DNA from: Oceanithermus desulfurans
GTDB taxonomy: Bacteria; Deinococcota; Deinococci; Deinococcales; Marinithermaceae
Assembly (NCBI RefSeq): GCF_014201675.1
Contig: NZ_JACHEZ010000002.1
Coordinates: forward strand, 186,001 to 250,000
DNA: 64,000 nucleotides
Direction of reading: 5' to 3'
Position 1 is the stretch's first letter, and every line of letters starts with the position of its first letter. The notes under the pieces were generated by a model. The model searched no databases and was not told the origin of the DNA. It was given only the letters and a program-made list of their open reading frames with translations. The position numbers and the translations under genes are program-made. This document shows, one piece after another, positions 60,024 to 64,000 of the stretch.

Positions 60024-61018
60024 AGGCCGGCGCGCCGCGGCTCGACCTGGACGACCTGGTCCGCCGCGCACAGGGGCTCGAGGCCGACCGGCGGCGCGCG
60101 CGTGCCGCGGTGGCGCGCGTCTGGCTCTCCGCCGCCGCCGGCGCGGCGGCGGTCTACCTCCTCAGCGGCCCGCTCCTCGGCCCCTTCGGCTGGTTCGTCT
60201 TCCTGGTGGCCGCCTTCGCCCTGCTCGTCTGGGCGCTGCTGCGCCACCAATCGGTCACCCGGCCCTACCACGAGGCCTACAAGCGGCGGGTGCTCGCCCC
60301 CCTGGTCGAGGCGGTGCTGCCCGGCTTCCTCCACGAACCCGAGGCGGGGCTGCCCCAGGAGGTCTACCTGGCGAGCCGCCTCTTCCCGACCCGCCCGGAC
60401 CGCTACGCCAGCGAGGACCGCTTCAGCGGTGAGGTCGCGGGGGTGCCCCTCACCTTCGCCGAGGTGCACGCCGAGCGCGAGCACGAGGACTGCGACAAGG
60501 ACGGCTGCCGCACCGAGTACGTGACGATCTTCAAGGGGCTTTTCGCGGTGGCCGAGTTTCCCAAGGCGTTTTCGGGCGCCGTCCTCGTCTACCCCGACCG
60601 CAGCGAGCGCCTGCTGGGACCGCTTTCCCAGAGTCTGCAGCGGCTGGGCGGGCGCAGCCGGGGGCTCGAGCTGGTCCGGCTCGAGGATCCGGAGTTCGAG
60701 CGGCGTTTCGTCGTCTTCGCAAGCGACCCCGTCACCGCCCGCTACGTGCTCAGCACCCGCTTCATGGCGGCGCTGCGCGCCTACCGCGACCGCCACGGCC
60801 CGCTCTACGCAGCGGTGATCGACGGCACCCTCTACCTCGCCCTCCCCACCCGCGCCGACCTCTTCGAGCCGCCGCCGCTGTGGCGCCGGGGCGTCGACGT
60901 GCGCCGGCTGCAGCGCTACGCCGACGCGCTCGCCACCATGCGCGCGGTGGTCAGCGAGCTGGACCTCGACGTCCGCATCTGGGGCGAGCGCGCCCTCGCC
61001 TCAAGGAAGCCAAAGTAG
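60014..61018 (+). CDS. DUF3137 membrane protein (copy 2)
   Basis: 334 residues, GTG start overlapping the previous gene by 10 bp. Same layout as copy 1: two N-terminal helices, then 'EVAGVPLTFAEVHAERE', 'TIFKGLFAVAEFPKAFSGAVLVYPDR', 'LVRLEDPEFERRFVVFASDPVTARYVLSTRFMAAL' and 'VIDGTLYLALPTRADLFEPP'. An extra 'EDCDKDGCRTEY' loop with two cysteines is absent from copy 1. The two are diverged tandem paralogues and may form a hetero-oligomer with LemA. Confidence 0.85.
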   Translation: MALEAGAPRLDLDDLVRRAQGLEADRRRARAAVARVWLSAAAGAAAVYLLSGPLLGPFGWFVFLVAAFALLVWALLRHQSVTRPYHEAYKRRVLAPLVEAVLPGFLHEPEAGLPQEVYLASRLFPTRPDRYASEDRFSGEVAGVPLTFAEVHAEREHEDCDKDGCRTEYVTIFKGLFAVAEFPKAFSGAVLVYPDRSERLLGPLSQSLQRLGGRSRGLELVRLEDPEFERRFVVFASDPVTARYVLSTRFMAALRAYRDRHGPLYAAVIDGTLYLALPTRADLFEPPPLWRRGVDVRRLQRYADALATMRAVVSELDLDVRIWGERALASRKPK

Positions 61019-62200
61019 CGCCGCCCAGGCGTCGGCCTGGCCGGCGTGCTCGCCCCAAAAGCTGCCGTAGGTGACGCCCGCGAGCCGCACCGACCCGTCG
61101 GGCCGCGCCTCCAGCGCCAGCGCCTCGTCGCGCGCGGGCGTGCCGCCCTGCGAGCCGGCCTGCGGCCGGCCGGAGGCATCGAGCCGGGCGGCGAAGGCGT
61201 CGAACGCACCCCGGGGCTCGGAGAAGAGCCGGCCCGCGGTCGCCCCCGCCGCCCAGAGGCGGCCGTCTTTGTCGCGGACGAGCGCGTGCGCCAGGTCGGC
61301 GGCGGGGCTGCCCCACTGCACGCCGCCGCGGGGCTCGCCGGAGGCGGCGACGAAGACGACGAAGACGTCGCGTCCGCCCGCGAAGGGGCCGTAGAGCGCC
61401 CCGTCGGTCTGGCCCAGAACCCAGACGCCGCCCGGCGCCGCGGCCAGCGCCGTCGGCCGGCTGGCCGCGCCGAAACCCCAGCGGTAGGCCCAGAGCAGCT
61501 CGCCCGAGGCCGCGTAGCGCAGCAGAAAACCGCGCTCGCTGACGCGGCGGCAGTCTTCGTCCACGTCGCTGAACCCGGCCAGATAGACGCCGCCTGCCCC
61601 GTCGGGCGCGGCGGCGGTGAGGTAGTCGTCGTCGTCGCTGCCCCATTGCGCGCCCCGGAGGCGTTCGCCCGCGGCGTCGAAGCGGGCGACGAAGACGTCG
61701 CGCCCGCCGCGGCCGGGTCCGAAGACGCGTCCTTCGCCGTCGCCCGCCAGGTAGACCCCGCCTTCCGGGGCCGGGGCCAGGGCGCGCCCCGCGTCCTTAA
61801 GGCGGCCGCCCACCCGTGCCCGCCAAGCGGCGCGCCCTTGCCCGTCCAGCCGCAGCAGCAGGGCGTCGGTCTGGGCGCGCAGGGCGTCCGCGCCCTCGGC
61901 CAGCGTGCCCGCGAGGAAGAGGCCGCCCCCGGCTTCCAGCGCGGCGTAGGCGCGCTCGAGCCCCGGCCAGCCCGACTGCCAGCCGCCGGCGCCGTCGGGG
62001 CGCGCCACGAAGACGTCCACGCCACCGGCGGCGCCGAAAAGGTCGCCGGCGGTCCAGCCCACGACCCGGCCGCCTGCCAGCGCGTAGGCCGCCTCCCAGG
62101 CCGGCGTGCCCCACTGCCCGCCCTGCACCACTGCACCGGCGGCCAGGGCCAGGCCGCCCAGCCAGGCCAGCGCCGCCGCGCGCCAACGTATACCCGTCAT
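61001..62200 (-). CDS. Exported SBBP-type beta-propeller protein
   Basis: 399 residues. Signal peptide 'AAALAWLGGLALAAGA'. About six blades of the SBBP class: 'DVFVARFDAAGERLRGAQWGSDDDDYLTAAAPDGAGGVYLAG' and similar units at ~50-residue intervals, each with '(D)FVAR.D..G......QWG'. No enzyme motif. Probably a surface or periplasmic binding or structural protein. The 3' end overlaps the convergent DUF3137 gene by 18 bp. Confidence 0.82.
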   Translation of the reverse strand: MTGIRWRAAALAWLGGLALAAGAVVQGGQWGTPAWEAAYALAGGRVVGWTAGDLFGAAGGVDVFVARPDGAGGWQSGWPGLERAYAALEAGGGLFLAGTLAEGADALRAQTDALLLRLDGQGRAAWRARVGGRLKDAGRALAPAPEGGVYLAGDGEGRVFGPGRGGRDVFVARFDAAGERLRGAQWGSDDDDYLTAAAPDGAGGVYLAGFSDVDEDCRRVSERGFLLRYAASGELLWAYRWGFGAASRPTALAAAPGGVWVLGQTDGALYGPFAGGRDVFVVFVAASGEPRGGVQWGSPAADLAHALVRDKDGRLWAAGATAGRLFSEPRGAFDAFAARLDASGRPQAGSQGGTPARDEALALEARPDGSVRLAGVTYGSFWGEHAGQADAWAALLWLP

Positions 62201-62234
62201 GGGTATCAGGCTACCGCGCGCGGCCCGCCTCCGG

Positions 62235-62948
62235 CTAGCGCCGCGTCCACCAGTAGACCAGCAGGATGAGCGCGATCCAGATCCACCAGCGGTTGCGCCA
62301 GGAAAAGAGCGCGCCGGCGCGCGGCCGGCGCGGCGGCAGCACCGCCCCGGGCAGCTGCTCCTCGCGCGGGCGCAGCCGCATCCGCTGGGCCTTCTTGAGC
62401 AGGCGCACCATGCGGTCGATGCGGCCGCGGCGCTTTTCCAGCGCCGCTTGGCCCTGGTAGACCTCGGGGTAGTTCTCGTTGGCCTTCTCGGCCTCGGCGT
62501 AGGCGGCCTCGGCGGCTTCCAGGTTTCCCAGCTCGAGCTCGGCGTGACCCAGGTTGGTCCAGGCGCGCCAGTGCTGGCGGTCGCGCCGCGCCGCCTCGGC
62601 GAAGGCGTCGCGCGCCTCCTCGAGCCGGCCTTCGGCCACGTCCAGCAGGCCCTTCTGCACCCAGGCCTCGGCGCCCACCACCGGGTGCTCGAGCCAGGCC
62701 TCGAAGCGCTCCTCGGCCAGGTCGGCGAGCGCCCGCTCCAGCTCCTCGGCGTCGACCAGCTGGGCGATGGCCTCGCGGTCGGCCGCGGCCGCGGCCCGCG
62801 CCCCCTCGGCGTCGCGCATGCGCAGCGCCAAGCGGACCCGTTCGAGCGCCTCCAGGGCCTCGCGGGGCCCCTCGCCCTTCAGGCGCACCCGCGCCAGCGC
62901 CTCGGCGATGCGCCCCTCGCGTACGAGCGTGGAAACTTCGTCGTTCAC
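62235..62948 (-). CDS. TPR protein with a C-terminal membrane anchor
   Basis: 237 residues, GTG start overlapping the glgA stop (GTGA). Helical repeats with TPR spacing at ~90-190: 'AEAWVQKGLLDVAEGRLEEARDAFAEAARRDRQHWRAWTNLGHAELELGNLEAAEAAYAEAEKANENYPEVYQGQAAL'. A basic segment and one tail TM helix ('NRWWIWIALILLVYWWTRR') end the protein, so it is tail-anchored with the TPRs in the cytoplasm. Its coupling to glgA suggests, but does not show, a link to glycogen metabolism. Confidence 0.8.
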   Translation of the reverse strand: MNDEVSTLVREGRIAEALARVRLKGEGPREALEALERVRLALRMRDAEGARAAAAADREAIAQLVDAEELERALADLAEERFEAWLEHPVVGAEAWVQKGLLDVAEGRLEEARDAFAEAARRDRQHWRAWTNLGHAELELGNLEAAEAAYAEAEKANENYPEVYQGQAALEKRRGRIDRMVRLLKKAQRMRLRPREEQLPGAVLPPRRPRAGALFSWRNRWWIWIALILLVYWWTRR

Positions 62949-64000
62949 GTCAGGATCTCCTCGTAAAGTTTACGGTAGGCGCGCGCTCGCGGCCCCCAGG
63001 AGAAGTCGCGCGTCATCCCCGCGCGCGCCAGGGGTTCGGCATCGAGATCGAGCATCCGCTCCACCCCCGCGAGCACCCCCTCGGGGCTCGCCTCCTCGAA
63101 GAGCACCCCGGTCACCCCGTCCTCGACGGTGTCGGCCAGCCCGCCGGTGGCGCGGGCGATCGGGGGCGTGCCGTAGCGCATCGCGATCATCTGCGCCAGC
63201 CCGCAGGGCTCGTAGCGCGAGGGCATGAGAAAGAAGTCGGCGCCGCCGTAGATGCGATGGGCGCGGGCCTCGTCGAAGGCCGCGTGAAAAGCCACCCGCC
63301 GCGGGTAGCGGCGCGCCGCCTCGGCGAAGCCCCGCTCCAGCTCGGCCTCGCCCGTGCCCAGCAGCACGAAGTTGACCCCCAGATCCAGGACCTGGGGCAG
63401 AGTCTCGAGCACCAGGTCGAACCCCTTCTGCCAGGTCAGCCGGGTGACCGCCCCCACCGCCGGCAGCCCCGGGTCGAGGCGCAGGGCGGCCAGCAGGGTC
63501 ATGCGGTTGCGCCGCTTGCGCTCCAGGTGGTCGGCGTCGTACTTCTGCGGCAGGAAGCCGTCGGTGGCGGGGTTCCAGTACTCGGTGTCGAGGCCGTTGA
63601 GGATGCCGCTGAGCTTGTCGGCTACGGAGCGCAGCACCCCGTCGAGCCCCATGCCGTACTCGGGGGTCTGGATCTCGCGGGCGTAGCGGGGACTGACCGT
63701 GGTCACGCGATCCGCCGCGAGCAGCGCGCCCTTCATGAGGTTGACCCGGCCCTCGTGCAGCAGCTCGGCGTCCGGCGCCGTACCGGTGAGGCGTTCGAAG
63801 CGGTCGGGCTCGAGCTCGCCCTGGAAGGCCAGGTTGTGGATGGTGAAGACGGTGGGGCGGCGGGCGAGCCGCACCGTGTAGGCGGCGTGCCAGTCGTGGG
63901 CGTGCAGCAGGTCGTACCGCTCGCCCGCAAGCCAGGCGGCCGCCGCCTGGGCGAAGGCCAGGTAGCGCGCGTCCTCCGGGGGCTCGTAAGGGGCGGACCA
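62945..64000 (-). CDS. glgA: Glycogen synthase (5' part outside the window)
   Basis: The frame is open to the window edge; about 351 C-terminal residues are visible. Bacterial ADP-glucose starch synthase (GT5): 'YDLLHAHDWHAAYTVRLA', 'PTVFTIHNLAFQGELEPDRF', 'LMKGALLAADRVTTVSPRYAREIQTPEYGMGLDGVL', 'GILNGLDTEYWNPATD', 'VGAVTRLTWQKGFDLVLETL', 'FFLMPSRYEPCGLAQMIAMRYGTPPIARATGGLADTVEDG'. The acceptor/ADP-binding E-x7-E segment ('EPCGLAQM') is intact. The KxGGL start motif lies outside. Likely full-length and functional in the genome. Confidence 0.95.
   Translation of the reverse strand, partial: WSAPYEPPEDARYLAFAQAAAAWLAGERYDLLHAHDWHAAYTVRLARRPTVFTIHNLAFQGELEPDRFERLTGTAPDAELLHEGRVNLMKGALLAADRVTTVSPRYAREIQTPEYGMGLDGVLRSVADKLSGILNGLDTEYWNPATDGFLPQKYDADHLERKRRNRMTLLAALRLDPGLPAVGAVTRLTWQKGFDLVLETLPQVLDLGVNFVLLGTGEAELERGFAEAARRYPRRVAFHAAFDEARAHRIYGGADFFLMPSRYEPCGLAQMIAMRYGTPPIARATGGLADTVEDGVTGVLFEEASPEGVLAGVERMLDLDAEPLARAGMTRDFSWGPRARAYRKLYEEILT

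Overview
The window is about 64 kb of very GC-rich chromosomal DNA, tightly packed with genes on both strands. The best guess is a marine or thermophilic member of the Thermales (Oceanithermus/Marinithermus-like). Three things point that way: a cytochrome bc operon in the order cytochrome c - small membrane protein - Rieske - cytochrome b, as described for Thermus thermophilus fbcCXFB; many genes whose only promoter-like signal is a -10 hexamer 6-10 nt before the start codon, as expected for leaderless mRNAs in Deinococcus-Thermus; and the overall codon usage. The species assignment is inference. I saw no rRNA, tRNA, CRISPR array, transposase or prophage.

Layout. 1-7.9 kb: the end of a secreted beta-propeller protein, a membrane GGDEF protein, a large GAF/PAS/GGDEF/EAL c-di-GMP protein and a LytS/LytTR two-component pair. 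7.9-16 kb: an MFS transporter, a two-gene sortase system (VIT/vWA target plus dedicated sortase), and a DUF1800-DUF1501-PepSY-like secreted operon. 16-22 kb: a small secreted protein, a VOC protein, a 1.3 kb repeat mosaic, gatB, an M3 oligoendopeptidase and a 0.7 kb non-coding stretch. 22-25.7 kb: the fbcCXFB operon. 25.7-30 kb: a Ugp-type ABC importer with a TIM-barrel protein and a small barrel-like protein. 30-33.3 kb: an accessory island with an HsmA-like gene (apparently frameshifted), a Xre/RES module, a RHH/MazF module and a frameshifted Mrr endonuclease of visibly lower GC. 33.3-37.8 kb: typA, a phosphoribosyltransferase and rpsA. 37.9-44.4 kb: a carbon-uptake locus resembling glycerol/glycerol-3-phosphate use (FGGY kinase, DeoR/GlpR regulator, UgpB-A-E, HAD phosphatase). 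44.4-47.5 kb: two tandem paralogous secreted proteins sharing an almost identical 108-bp 5' end, a small membrane protein and a dockerin-like lipoprotein. 47.5-50.7 kb: a DMT transporter coupled to a two-domain deoxyribosyltransferase-like protein, an rRNA pseudouridine synthase and a DUF389 protein that diverge from one 20-bp palindrome. 51.3-55.3 kb: dprA, ispH, dusA and a CDF metal transporter. 55.4-58.4 kb: a TctCBA tripartite carboxylate transporter. 58.4-61 kb: LemA and two DUF3137 paralogues. 61-64 kb: an SBBP-type propeller, a TPR protein and the 3' part of glgA, cut by the window end.

The most unusual items are the sortase/target pair outside Proteobacteria with a non-LPXTG sorting motif, the tandem secreted paralogues with a conserved 5' cassette, the palindromic shared -10 element at 49.77 kb, the leaderless 12-codon upstream ORF before the DMT/deoxyribosyltransferase pair, and a strong orphan minus-strand terminator upstream of gatB.
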